A stretch of 39,074 nucleotides of DNA. It comes from Gemmataceae bacterium (GTDB lineage Bacteria > Planctomycetota > Planctomycetia > Gemmatales > Gemmataceae). The notes beneath the pieces were generated by a model. It ran no database searches, was not told where the DNA came from, and saw only the letters and a list, made by a program, of their open reading frames with translations. The position numbers and the translations under genes are program-made. Shown here one piece after another: positions 18,054 through 25,812 of this stretch. The stretch lies in assembly GCA_025055215.1 (NCBI GenBank), contig JANWYO010000145.1, forward strand, positions 1 to 39,074, in the 5' to 3' direction. Numbering within the stretch: position 1 is the first letter of the stretch; each line of letters begins with the position of its first letter.

Positions 18054-18082
18054 GGGCGGCGGCCCGTGGCGGGCCGCCGCCC
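18054..18082. repeat. GC-rich palindrome between divergent genes
   Basis: A perfect 13-bp stem (18054-18066 with 18070-18082) has a TGG loop. It lies in the promoter gap between the DUF1015 and YggS starts, so it is not at a transcript end and is unlikely to be a simple terminator. Confidence 0.55.
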
Positions 18083-18164
18083 GCGGGGCCCAGCGCCCCC
18101 TACCTTCCAGCATCGTTGTAGCAACGCTGCGCCGCCGTGTCTTGGCCGAGCCACGGAGGACGCC

Positions 18165-18932
18165 GTGAGCCATTCCTCGCTCGCGACGCTGCTGCGGCAG
18201 CGGCTGGCCGCGGTGGAAGAGCGCTTGGGCCGCGCTTGTCAGCGGGCCGGCCGACCCCGCAGCAGCGTCACCCTGGTGGCCGTCACCAAGTCGATCTCCG
18301 TCGAGATCGCGCGTCTTTTGCCGGAGCTAGGGGTGCGCGACCTCGGCGAGAATCGGCCGCAGGAGCTGTGGCGCAAGGCGGCAGCCCTGCCGCGCGACGT
18401 GCGCTGGCACCTGATCGGTCACTGGCAGCGCAACAAGATCGAGCGCACCTTGCCGCTCGTGTACCTGTGTCACTCCGCCGACAGCATTCGGTTACTCGAC
18501 GCCTTGGAGCAGGCAGCAGATCGGCAAGGACGCACGGTGCCGGTGCTGCTGGAGGTGAACGCCAGTCGGGAGCCGGCCAAGCACGGCTTTGCGCCCGAGG
18601 AGGTGCCTCCGCTGGTGCCGCGCCTCAACGAGCTGCGCCGGGTGGTCATTCGGGGCCTGATGACGATGGCGGCTTACGAGGAAGACCCGGAGCGCTGTCG
18701 GCGCACCTTCAGGGAGCTGCGGGAGCTGCGCGACGCGCTTCGAGCCCGCCTTGCTCCGCTGCATCGGCTGGATGAGCTGTCGATGGGCATGACGAACGAT
18801 TTTGAGGTCGCTATCGAAGAGGGAGCGACCATGGTGCGGATCGGCACGGCCTTGTTCGGCGGTTTGCCGGCACCGGGAGAGGGTCCGGCCTCGCCGGGAG
18901 GATCGCAGGATGGATTGGCCGGACTTGCGTGA
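18165..18932 (+). CDS. YggS/PLPBP family pyridoxal-phosphate homeostasis protein
   Basis: A 255-residue single-domain PLP-binding TIM-barrel protein. GTG 18165 is the start, with GGAGG 5 bases upstream. Lys42 in TLVAVTKSIS is the PLP-binding lysine. GENRPQEL, WHLIGHWQRNK, EVNASREPAKHG, GLMTMAAY and LSMGMTNDFEVAIEEGATMVRIGTALFG are the family signatures in order. These proteins have no known catalytic turnover; they bind PLP and buffer its level. The gene overlaps the start of pdxH by 23 bases, so the two B6 genes are translationally coupled. The last ~20 residues (EGPASPGGSQDGLAGLA) lie in the overlap and are not conserved. Confidence 0.93.
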   Translation: MSHSSLATLLRQRLAAVEERLGRACQRAGRPRSSVTLVAVTKSISVEIARLLPELGVRDLGENRPQELWRKAAALPRDVRWHLIGHWQRNKIERTLPLVYLCHSADSIRLLDALEQAADRQGRTVPVLLEVNASREPAKHGFAPEEVPPLVPRLNELRRVVIRGLMTMAAYEEDPERCRRTFRELRELRDALRARLAPLHRLDELSMGMTNDFEVAIEEGATMVRIGTALFGGLPAPGEGPASPGGSQDGLAGLA

Positions 18933-19545
18933 CGACTACGGGAGGGTTCGGCTCGACGAGGCCGACCTCGATCCGGACCCGGTTCGCCAGCTGGCACGCT
19001 GGCTGGCGGAGGCGGTGTCGGCCGGCCTGCCGGAACCGAACGCCATGGCGTTGGCGACGGCGTCGCCGACCGGTCGGCCGGCGACGCGCATGGTGCTCCT
19101 CCGCGGCCTCGATGACCGTGGCTTGAGCTTTTTCACCAACTACCTCAGCCGAAAAGGCCGCGAACTCGCCGCCAACCCCTGGGCGGCCCTGCTCTTCTTC
19201 TGGCCGCAGCTCGCACGCCAAGTGCGCGTCGAAGGGCGCGTCGAGGTGGTCTCCCCGGCCGAGTCGGATGCTTACTTCCGAACTCGGCCCCGGGGGAGCC
19301 AACTGAGCGCTTGGGCATCGCCGCAGAGCGAGGTGGTGTCTGGTCGCGACGTGCTCGAAGCCCGCATACAGGAATTGGACCGGCAGTATGCCGGAAGGGA
19401 AGTCCCGCGGCCCCCTCATTGGGGCGGTTATCGAGTGGTTCCTGAATGCTTTGAGTTCTGGCAGGGGGGCGATCATCGCCTCCACGATCGCTTCCGCTAT
19501 CGCCGCGACGCCGACGGCTGGCGGATCGATCGGCTCGCTCCCTGA
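18910..19545 (+). CDS. pdxH: Pyridoxamine/pyridoxine 5'-phosphate oxidase
   Basis: A 211-residue FMN enzyme that oxidises pyridoxamine or pyridoxine 5'-phosphate to PLP. The expected segments are all present: AMALATASPTGRPATRMVLLRG, FFTNYLSRKG (FMN binding), RQVRVEGRVE, SDAYFRTRPRGSQLSAWAS, and the C-terminal PECFEFWQG...RLHDRFRYRR...W.IDRLAP pattern. ATG 18910 lies 8 bases after GGGAGG. The frame is open upstream, but that part overlaps the YggS gene. Overlap with a PLP carrier protein suggests that PLP made by PdxH is handled by its upstream partner. Confidence 0.95.
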   Translation: MDWPDLRDDYGRVRLDEADLDPDPVRQLARWLAEAVSAGLPEPNAMALATASPTGRPATRMVLLRGLDDRGLSFFTNYLSRKGRELAANPWAALLFFWPQLARQVRVEGRVEVVSPAESDAYFRTRPRGSQLSAWASPQSEVVSGRDVLEARIQELDRQYAGREVPRPPHWGGYRVVPECFEFWQGGDHRLHDRFRYRRDADGWRIDRLAP

Positions 19546-19651
19546 CTGGTGCCCCGATTCGCCTCAGTCTGGGACATTGGATGAACAGAGTGAGACCATC
19601 CCGGCGCGAGGCCATAGGCTAAGGCAGATGCGGAGACAACGACGCGTGGAA

Positions 19652-19683
19652 GCTCGTCTCCCCCGCCGTCGGGGGAGACGAGC
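19652..19683. terminator. Bidirectional terminator-like hairpin
   Basis: A perfect 14-bp stem (arms starting GCTCGTCTCCCCCG) with a CCGT loop lies between the pdxH stop (19545) and the convergent gene stop (19776). The rest of the 230-base gap shows nothing else. Confidence 0.65.
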
Positions 19684-19775
19684 CGGCAGTTGGGATTTGG
19701 TCCGGCGCGTTGTCAACCGCCGAGCGTTCGATCCGAACCACGGCGGGGAGGCAGTCCGAGCCGGGCAGCGCGCGG

Positions 19776-20243
19776 TTATTTTTTCTCGGGCTTGTCCTTG
19801 CCGCCTTTGTCCTCCCGCTCCGGGAGCGGTACCGGAGGCTGGGCCGGAACGACGCGAATCCGCGGGAACCTCGGATCGCCCGGCTTGATTTCCTGGCCAT
19901 TGATGATGATCCGGGGAATGGCATTGCCGCCGCCGCCCGCTTTCGGGCCGACCAGTTCGCGAATCAGCTTGTCCAACTCCCTCAGGGCCACCTCGATCGC
20001 GTCGTCATCCTCCTTATCAGCGGCTTCGTGGAGTTTCTTGGCGACTTCCTGGATTTGCTGACGCATCTGTTTGAGCCGTTCGCGGTCCAATTTGGCCGGG
20101 AGAGGCTCCGCGGGGGCCACCGGGTTCACCTCGACCGGGAGAACGGGACGGATCACTTGACCGAACGCCAAGTTGCCTCCCAGCAGCACGATCCCCACGG
20201 CGAGCGCCATGCACGACCGCCCGATGCGCGCACCTGACACCAT
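19776..20243 (-). CDS. Secreted hypothetical protein with charged helix
   Basis: A 155-residue protein. ATG 20243 has GGAGG 7 bases upstream and opens a signal peptide (basic start, core CMALAVGIVLLGGNLAFG, then QVIRP). A predicted helical segment follows (LDRERLKQMRQQIQEVAKKL, with DDDAIEVALRELDKLIREL). The C-terminal ~50 residues are Pro-rich and end in a Lys/Glu tail. No family is recognised. It may be a small periplasmic coiled protein. It is convergent with pdxH and not in an obvious operon. Confidence 0.7.
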   Translation of the reverse strand: MVSGARIGRSCMALAVGIVLLGGNLAFGQVIRPVLPVEVNPVAPAEPLPAKLDRERLKQMRQQIQEVAKKLHEAADKEDDDAIEVALRELDKLIRELVGPKAGGGGNAIPRIIINGQEIKPGDPRFPRIRVVPAQPPVPLPEREDKGGKDKPEKK

Positions 20244-20532
20244 GAAAGCACCTCCAGTCAAGACTTCCTGAGACAAACCCGAAAACGACGGGTCCTTCGC
20301 ACCCTTGGCGATGGGATTGAGCCACGAATTGACTTTTGAGGCTCTCCGTGATGCCCGTCCCATCGCTACATTATTGTCCGCCGAAGAGGGAAAACCTAAC
20401 AGCCCTGTCCGAAGTCGCTTGGGCGAAGCGGGTTGAGACAGATCATTTTTTCGAGGGGCACCGCAATGGTCGCCCCCGGGTCGAGGGCTCGCAATTCGAG
20501 CGCTCCCGGCTAGATGACGGGATTTGCACGAC

Positions 20533-21267
20533 CTATTGCTCCTGCCCAGCTCCATTCGGGCCGGCGACGTTCGCCGGAGGGCCTTTGCCAAAGGGGCCGC
20601 ATGGCCCCGTGTGCCGGTCGGGGATCCCCAAGTCGGCGTTGACGGCGGCAACGATAGCTTCCACCTCCGCCATCGCCCCCATGCCCACGTCGCCGCAGGC
20701 CAAGGCCTTGGCCTGCGGCGGCACGATGCGCAAGCGCCGGCAGTGGGCGTTGATCCAGGCGATGACGCCGTCCCGGTCCAAACCGGCAGGCGGTTCCAAG
20801 CCACTGTCGGCCGCCAACTGAGCGAGGTGCCGCCGCGTCAGGGGATGCTCCCACATGAGCGTGTTCATGGCCGGCGCCAGGATGACCGGCCGGGCACTTT
20901 CCCAGGCGCGCCACACGCAGGTGAGGCAATTGTCGGCCAGACCGCATGCCAGCTTCGCCAGGGTGTTGGCATCGAGCGGAGCAATGACCAGGACCTCGGC
21001 CCAGCGACGTAACTCGATGTGCACCACCGGATCGCCCCGTTGGTAGCGGCGTCCCTCGGCCCGGCCCGGCCACTCATCCTCGTCCACGATCAGCACCCCG
21101 CGACGCTGGTCGCCTGATGGCGCGAGTTCGGCCGGGTCGAAAAAGTAGAGAGCCGCCTGGGTGGCGACCACCTTGACGTCATGGCCCGCATGCCGCAGCT
21201 GGGCCAGCAAGGCCGGCGTGCGAATGGCGGCGACCGAACCCGTCACGCCCAACAGCACCCTAGCCAC
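20533..21267 (-). CDS. coaC: Phosphopantothenoylcysteine decarboxylase (stand-alone CoaC)
   Basis: A 244-residue HFCD-family flavoprotein that decarboxylates 4'-phosphopantothenoylcysteine in coenzyme A synthesis. It starts VLLGVTGSVAA and carries APLDANTLAKLACGLADN (FMN site) and the substrate-clamp motif APAMNTLMWEHPLT, with a catalytic Cys region RIVPPQAKALACGDVGMG. GTG 21267 is preferred: GGGGGA lies upstream and it overlaps the CoaB stop by 8 bases. TTG 21303 is an alternative. The last ~25 residues are Gly/Pro-rich and not conserved-looking. The CoaC and CoaB activities are on separate adjacent genes here, not one CoaBC fusion. A perfect 30-bp palindrome lies inside the ACGD region. Confidence 0.9.
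   Translation of the reverse strand: MARVLLGVTGSVAAIRTPALLAQLRHAGHDVKVVATQAALYFFDPAELAPSGDQRRGVLIVDEDEWPGRAEGRRYQRGDPVVHIELRRWAEVLVIAPLDANTLAKLACGLADNCLTCVWRAWESARPVILAPAMNTLMWEHPLTRRHLAQLAADSGLEPPAGLDRDGVIAWINAHCRRLRIVPPQAKALACGDVGMGAMAEVEAIVAAVNADLGIPDRHTGPCGPFGKGPPANVAGPNGAGQEQ
20691..20720. repeat. Perfect 30-bp palindrome inside coaC
   Basis: Bases 20691-20705 (CGCCGCAGGCCAAGG) are followed immediately by their exact reverse complement, with no loop. The arms mismatch at 20690/20721. It encodes PPQAKALACGD-type conserved residues of CoaC. Confidence 0.9.
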
Positions 21268-22012
21268 GCCCTTTCCCCCTGCCGCAGCACTCGACGGCGT
21301 CAAAAAGCCGGGCTGGCAGTTCCTCCCGGGCCACGCGCAGGTAACGGCCGTCGATCGGGCCCAGGTAGGCCCACGACGTCATTCCTTCCAGCGTGTTGGC
21401 CACCATCAAATCGGCCGACGATTGCCTTCGGGATGGCTCCGCCACCGCGAGAAGCTCGTCGTCGCTGACGGCCACCTCGAGCTTGAACTTCACCAGCACG
21501 CCCTTGAATCCCCAGTCGCCGCGCACCCGGTCGATCAGTTTCGGGGCACGTTCCAGTCTTAGCCAAAGCTCTGGCTCCTGGCTCTTGATCTTGGCGGCCT
21601 GGCGGTCGAGCAAGGTCGGCGGTCCGGACGGCGGACCGTGCCATTCACCGGCCTGCGGGTCGAAGCGACTCCCGGGCGCCGGGGCATACACCCCGGCGAC
21701 CAGATAGTCGCTGACGGCGGCGGAATGGACCAAGACATCGAAACTGCCCCAACGCAGCAACCGTTCCAACCACTCCTCCAGCTGAGCAAACGTCCGATAC
21801 GGCAGCACCGTCCAGCGCTCCGGCGGAAGGCCCGCGCTCGCTGCCGGCGTCGCGACCGTTTCCGGATGAGAAGTCAATAGCGTCACCGTATGGCCTCGTT
21901 TCCAGGCGTGCAGCGCCAGGCTGGCGCCCGTTCGGCCCGTGAAGACATTTGTCAGACACCGGACCTGGTCGATCGGGACCTGAGTGTTGCCGGCGGTGAC
22001 CAGGACGTTCAT
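21260..22012 (-). CDS. coaB: Phosphopantothenate-cysteine ligase-type protein (stand-alone CoaB)
   Basis: A 250-residue Rossmann-fold enzyme that joins phosphopantothenate to cysteine. It begins MNVLVTAGNTQVPIDQVR, followed by the TNVFTGRTGASLA nucleotide-site segment, then HSAAVSDYLVAGVY, a KIKS stretch, KGVLVKFKLE and LMVANTLEGM. The FKLE and VANTLE wording is closer to the eukaryotic-type ligase than to the bacterial CoaB domain (VGFAAE, LIVAND). ATG 22012 is chosen; upstream codons are not conserved. It is the first gene of a two-gene minus-strand operon and overlaps CoaC by 8 bases. Confidence 0.82.
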   Translation of the reverse strand: MNVLVTAGNTQVPIDQVRCLTNVFTGRTGASLALHAWKRGHTVTLLTSHPETVATPAASAGLPPERWTVLPYRTFAQLEEWLERLLRWGSFDVLVHSAAVSDYLVAGVYAPAPGSRFDPQAGEWHGPPSGPPTLLDRQAAKIKSQEPELWLRLERAPKLIDRVRGDWGFKGVLVKFKLEVAVSDDELLAVAEPSRRQSSADLMVANTLEGMTSWAYLGPIDGRYLRVAREELPARLFDAVECCGRGKGRG

Positions 22013-22165
22013 GGCAGCGGTATTGTAGGCCCGGGGGTGCCTTCCGCGAACCAAGTCCCGTTTTGGACACGCTCACCAGAGGTGCCCCTACCGTTTGCCG
22101 ACTGGGCCATACGATAACAAGCGAAACGGCGTCTGATGGCCGTGCAACCAGGGAGGGGTCTGCGA

Positions 22166-22963
22166 ATGACGAACGACCAGTTGCTGGAGTTTCTGGAGGC
22201 GGCGCAAGAGGCGGCCCGGCGTGGGGCCGCGGTCCTGGAAGAGTGGCGGGCCCGGTTTCAGGTCCGCGAAAAAGGCCGCTTCGACCTGGTCACCGATGCC
22301 GACGTGGCGTCGCAGCGGGCGATTCGGGACTACTTGGCCCACCGCTTCCCGACTCACGGGTTCCTCGGGGAAGAGGATGCGTTGCATCGCGGTCAGCCCC
22401 GGTCGGACGATCCGCCCCTGTGGATCGTCGATCCGCTCGACGGCACGACGAATTACGTTCACGATTGCCCCATGTACTGCGTGTCGGTGGCCTTGCAGCT
22501 GGGCGGCGAACTGGTCGTCGGGGCTGTTTTCGACCCCACCCGACCCGAAATGTTTGCCAGCGCCCGTGGCCACGGGGCGTGGTTGAATGGCCGGCGGCTC
22601 CAAACCAGCAAAATCGACCGCCTGGAAGAGGCGATCCTGGCCACCGGATTTCCGCCGGACTTGCGGGGCCAGGAGCAAACCCTGGCGTGGTGGCGGCATT
22701 TCTCCCTCTGCACGCAGTCGCTGCGGCGCACCGGCTCAACCGCCCTTAACTTGGCTTACGTGGCGGCCGGGCGCTTCGACGGCTATTGGGGCTTCGATAG
22801 CCACGTCTGGGACATTGCCGCCGGCGTGGTGCTGGTACGTGAGGCGGGCGGCGCCGTCAGCAATGTCCACGGCGAAACTTTCAATCCGTATGCACCGGAC
22901 GCCGTCGCCAGCAATGGTCCCCTCCAGCCGATCCTGCTGGCCCATCTGCGCGGCGAGCCTTGA
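22166..22963 (+). CDS. suhB: Inositol-monophosphatase family phosphatase
   Basis: A 265-residue Mg-dependent phosphatase. The metal-site motifs are intact: FDLVTDADVASQ, GFLGEEDAL, VDPLDGTTNYVH and the C-terminal HVWDIAAGVVLVREAGG. ATG 22166 follows GGGAGGGG by 7 bases. SuhB, CysQ and histidinol-phosphatase forms share these motifs; SuhB-type is the closest by overall pattern but specificity is not proven. It lies divergent from coaB (153-base gap) and convergent with the YqgE gene; their stops are 19 bases apart. Confidence 0.9.
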   Translation: MTNDQLLEFLEAAQEAARRGAAVLEEWRARFQVREKGRFDLVTDADVASQRAIRDYLAHRFPTHGFLGEEDALHRGQPRSDDPPLWIVDPLDGTTNYVHDCPMYCVSVALQLGGELVVGAVFDPTRPEMFASARGHGAWLNGRRLQTSKIDRLEEAILATGFPPDLRGQEQTLAWWRHFSLCTQSLRRTGSTALNLAYVAAGRFDGYWGFDSHVWDIAAGVVLVREAGGAVSNVHGETFNPYAPDAVASNGPLQPILLAHLRGEP

Positions 22964-22982
22964 GGTCGGTCGCCGCACGGCG

Positions 22983-23480
22983 TCAATTCACGCTCGGCTG
23001 CGGGAAGCGCCAGGGAACCAGGAGTTCCCACATTTCATCGGCCGCCAGGCCGAAAAGTCGTTCCGCGTGGGCCGGCACGATCACCCAGGCCCCCAGGGCC
23101 AACTCCCGTTCCAACTGGCCTGGGCCCCAACCGGCATAGCCGGCAAACATGCGGAAGCGCAACTCCGAAGAGTCGGACCCGCTGACACGCTCCAGACAGG
23201 AAGCATCGCCCATGTAAATTCCGGGAGCCACTTGGCGTTTTTCGGATTCCCCTTGAGGCAGCCATTCCGGATGGGCGTGCAGCATCAGCAGCCCATCCGA
23301 TTGGCACGGCCCGCCGTAGTAAACAGGAAACGGAATGCCCTCCACCGGCCGCGGACGATTGACCACCAAGCCGAAGGCACCTTCGGCGTTATGCTCGAGC
23401 AACAACACGACCGTTTGCCGGAAGGAAGGATCCTGCAACGTCGGCCGGGCGACCAGAAACGACCCAGCATAGAACGGCAT
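22983..23480 (-). CDS. YqgE/AlgH family protein
   Basis: A 165-residue member of the YqgE/AlgH (DUF179) family. The signature order is present: FYAGSFLVARPTLQDPSFRQTVVLLLEHNAEGAFGLVVNRP, then YYGGPCQSDGLLMLH, RFRMFAGYAGWGPGQLERELALGAWVIVP, ending DEMWELLVPWRF. The molecular role is unsettled; AlgH was first described in alginate regulation. ATG 23480 is preferred to GTG 23489, as GAGGTG sits 6 bases before the ATG. It is transcribed alone. No signal peptide is seen. Confidence 0.93.
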   Translation of the reverse strand: MPFYAGSFLVARPTLQDPSFRQTVVLLLEHNAEGAFGLVVNRPRPVEGIPFPVYYGGPCQSDGLLMLHAHPEWLPQGESEKRQVAPGIYMGDASCLERVSGSDSSELRFRMFAGYAGWGPGQLERELALGAWVIVPAHAERLFGLAADEMWELLVPWRFPQPSVN

Positions 23481-23887
23481 GGGTGCCACCTCATCGATGT
23501 GACTTCACCCAGCCTCATTATCGGACACCGGGACGGTTCGAGCAAGCTTTCCCTGCCCGAAGTGACGCCGGGGAGACAATCGTCGGCCCGGGTAGTGACA
23601 CGGCACTGGCGATTCGCCAGCAGCCGCGGAGCCGCCAGTCGCATCCTGTGGGCGGCAGGCTCGTTATGGCCGATCGAAGGGCACCACTTGATCAGGAACC
23701 CTTCGTCATAGGCCGCTCGCCGGCACAAGGCGGGAACCTTGAGCCGCCTCCCTCGCGAAGGCTCCGGAAACCGAATTCCCAAAGTTCTCCAGCGGGATCA
23801 ACGACAGGGTAAAAATAGGTTCCAACTGTTGACGGTCGATTGTTGACAATTTGCACTCTCGCTTCAAAGCATGCGAGGGAGCTGCGG
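23481..23887. other. Intergenic region before the decayed GntR locus
   Basis: This 407-base gap contains no supported gene. It ends in an operator-like sequence (listed separately). A 15-base palindrome (CTGGCGA-T-TCGCCAG) lies at 23606-23620. It may be the promoter area of the divergent YqgE gene and of the dead GntR gene. Confidence 0.35.
23839..23850. promoter_or_regulatory. GntR/FadR-type operator-like palindrome
   Basis: ATTGTTGACAAT is an inverted repeat of the TTGTnnACAA kind bound by FCD-class GntR regulators. It ends 37 bases before the GntR pseudogene start, where an autoregulatory operator would be expected. Confidence 0.5.
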
Positions 23888-24325
23888 ATGACGAAAGCTT
23901 TAATGATCGGAGCACCCGTATACCGCACGATTCGGGAGCAGATCGTCGAGCGGCTGCGGCACGACGTCTTGTCCGGGCAGCTGCCGGAGGGGCCATCATG
24001 ACACGAGGAATCGCTGGCCCAGCGCTGCGGGGTGAGCCGCGGACCGATTGCTGATGCCCCCTTGCAGCTGACGCAAGAGGGCTTGCTGGTTTCGCAACCC
24101 AATCGGGGCGCCAGGGTCCGGCAGCCGCCGAGCGAGCGGATTCGCCCCTTGTTGATCGAATTCCGGCGGCAGATCGAGGCGTTTGCCGTCACCGGCATCG
24201 CCGATGTGCTCAAGCGCCATTCCAACCTGATGGAATCGTTCCGGGAACACAAGGCCGTGCTGGACGCCTTGCGAAGGAAAGACGCCGAAGCGGCCGTACG
24301 GGCACTCCAGGCAAACATCCAATGA
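23888..24325 (+). pseudogene. GntR-family (FCD class) regulator, broken
   Basis: The frame starts MTKALMIGAPVYRTIREQIVERLRHDVLSGQLPEG and then meets an in-frame TGA at 23999-24001. It continues in the same frame with HEESLAQRCGVSRGPI, the winged-helix recognition region, then LQLTQEGLLVSQPNRGARV. The effector domain is cut short. Only LLIEFRRQIEAFAV and the final LDALRRKDAEAAVRALQANI helix remain, so most of the FCD domain is deleted. A nonsense codon plus an internal deletion in a protein about 60% of normal length indicates a dead gene. It overlaps the next pseudogene by 4 bases (ATGA), which fits a former operon. Confidence 0.87.
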
Positions 24326-25050
24326 ACCGGACACGCAAGCTCCTGGTGATTGTGCTGGTCGCGCTGCCGTCGCTATTGCTTCGCGGCGGCACCAGTGGCA
24401 CGCCGGCCCTTGTGCCCGGCGTGCCAGCTAAGGGCCTGCTCTATCTCGCCATACAACGGACGCAGCCGGGGCTGGCCATGCCGCTCAAGGAGAACGATTC
24501 GCCCCCGAGCAGATTGAGGTCGTGCGGGAGTGGATTGTCGCCGGCGCCCCGTGGCCGGACCCGACCGTCATGGCACCTGCGGCGGCCAAGGCGGCGGACG
24601 GCGTGTTCGTCCCCACCAGCGGGGGCCTCAGTCCGGAGTGGACCAACCGCCGCTATCAACCGCGGGACATCTGGGCGTATCAACCCCTCCGCCAGGTAGC
24701 GGTCCCTGCTGTCCGTTTGGGTTCGCGTCCGGTTGACCATGCGATCGACACCTTTGTGTGGGAAAAACTCGTGGCCGAAAAACTGGAGCCGGCACCCCCC
24801 GCCGACCGCGACACACTGGTTCGCCGGGTTTTTTACGATCTGGTCGGTTTGCCGCCGACGCCCACAGACCTCGAGGAAGATGGTGGAAGAGATGACCGGA
24901 GTGGACTTCGAATGGCAGGAGCCTCTTGACGTGTACGCTGACGGCTTCGTGGCAGACCTGAAGCCGTGGGACGTTGGGCCGGAGACGCGGGCTTTGGCGG
25001 AACTGTGTCTGGTGTTGTTCAACGCCAACGAGTTTGTCTACGTCTACTGA
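24322..25050 (+). pseudogene. PSCyt1/DUF1549/DUF1553 protein remnant
   Basis: An N-terminal signal peptide (MNRTRKLLVIVLVALPSLLL) is followed by part of the planctomycete cytochrome C-like PSCyt1 region (GVPAKGLLYLAI, LAMPLKEND). A frameshift near 24500 moves to EVVREWIVAGAPWPDPTV and the DUF1549 start (AYQPL, then VDHAIDTFVWEKL, DTLVRRVFYDLVGLPPTP). The sequence then jumps straight to the DUF1553 C-terminus (LAELCLVLFNANEFVYVY, stop at 25048-25050). Several hundred residues of the usual protein are missing. It is a deleted and frameshifted relic. Confidence 0.87.
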
Positions 25051-25055
25051 AAGGG

Positions 25056-25089
25056 CCGGGGCCGCGGCCCCGAGCGGTCGCGGCCCCGG
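25056..25089. repeat. GC-rich hairpin in the decayed locus
   Basis: Arms CCGGGGCCGCG and CGCGGCCCCGG form an 11-bp stem around a 12-base loop, between the DUF1553 and DUF1501 remnants. It starts 5 bases after the stop at 25050, so it could be the old terminator of that gene. Confidence 0.5.
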
Positions 25090-25106
25090 GCAATGCGGGG
25101 GTCGTC

Positions 25107-25665
25107 ATGTCGGTGCTGCCGAGTCGCCCGAATTCCTCTTTGGCCTGGGGGCCACGCTGGGCACCTTGGCCTTCAACGCCTTGCTGCATGCCGAGACCTC
25201 GGGGCCGTTGACCCCCAAGGCGCCGCACCTGCGGCCGCGGGCGCGGAGGGTGGTCTGGTTGTTCATGGAGGGAGGCCCCAGTCACATCGATACCTTTGAC
25301 CCCAAGGCGAAACTCGCCGCGCTGCATCTGAAGCAGTTCGCCCGGCATGACCGGTTCGCCTCGGCGATGGCTTCGGGGAACCGCCAGTTCGTCGCCAGCC
25401 CGTATCGGTTCCGGCAAGTGGGACAGTCCGGGTTGTGGATGTGCGAGCACTGGCAGCACCTGGCGCGGGTGGCCGACGAACTGTGCGTCTGCAAAGGATG
25501 CGTGGCGGAGTCGATCGATCACCCGACGGCCTGCTTCCACATGAACACCGGCAACCGCTTCGGCGGCGATCCCGCCGTCGGCGCCTGGGTGAGTTACGGC
25601 CTGGGCCGTTGCCGTCGACCGCTGCCTCGGCTACCTTCTGGGATAACCCACGTGGGGACGCCTAG
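25107..25665 (+). pseudogene. DUF1501 protein remnant
   Basis: An ATG at 25107 begins MSVLPSR; a frameshift near 25125 joins a frame reading EFLFGLGATLGTLAFNALLH, the twin-arginine-like leader of DUF1501 proteins, though the RR itself is lost. The core follows in one frame: RVVWLFMEGGPSHIDTFDPK, GQSGLWMCEHWQHLARVADELCVC, DHPTACFHMNTGNRFGGDPAVGAWVSYGLG. After residue ~190 the family sequence is lost, and there is no stop until 25829-25831, inside the next gene. About half of a typical ~450-residue protein is missing. It usually partners the DUF1549/DUF1553 gene just upstream, and both decayed here. Confidence 0.83.
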
Positions 25666-25718
25666 CCGTTTCGAGGTCGGCCCTCAACGGTTTCGCCGCG
25701 TCGACGCTTGCGCCGTGA

Positions 25719-25746
25719 GGCCCTGGCCCCGGTCGGGGCCAGGGCC
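25719..25746. repeat. GC-rich palindrome upstream of the aminotransferase
   Basis: A perfect 12-bp stem (arm GGCCCTGGCCCC) with a GGTC loop ends 66 bases before the aminotransferase start. It may isolate that gene from the decayed locus upstream. Confidence 0.55.
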
Positions 25747-25812
25747 AAGTTCGGTCGGCGGGCGACATCAGCCGGATTCACCCAAGTACACCCGTAACCA
25801 CGCGAGGAGAGC

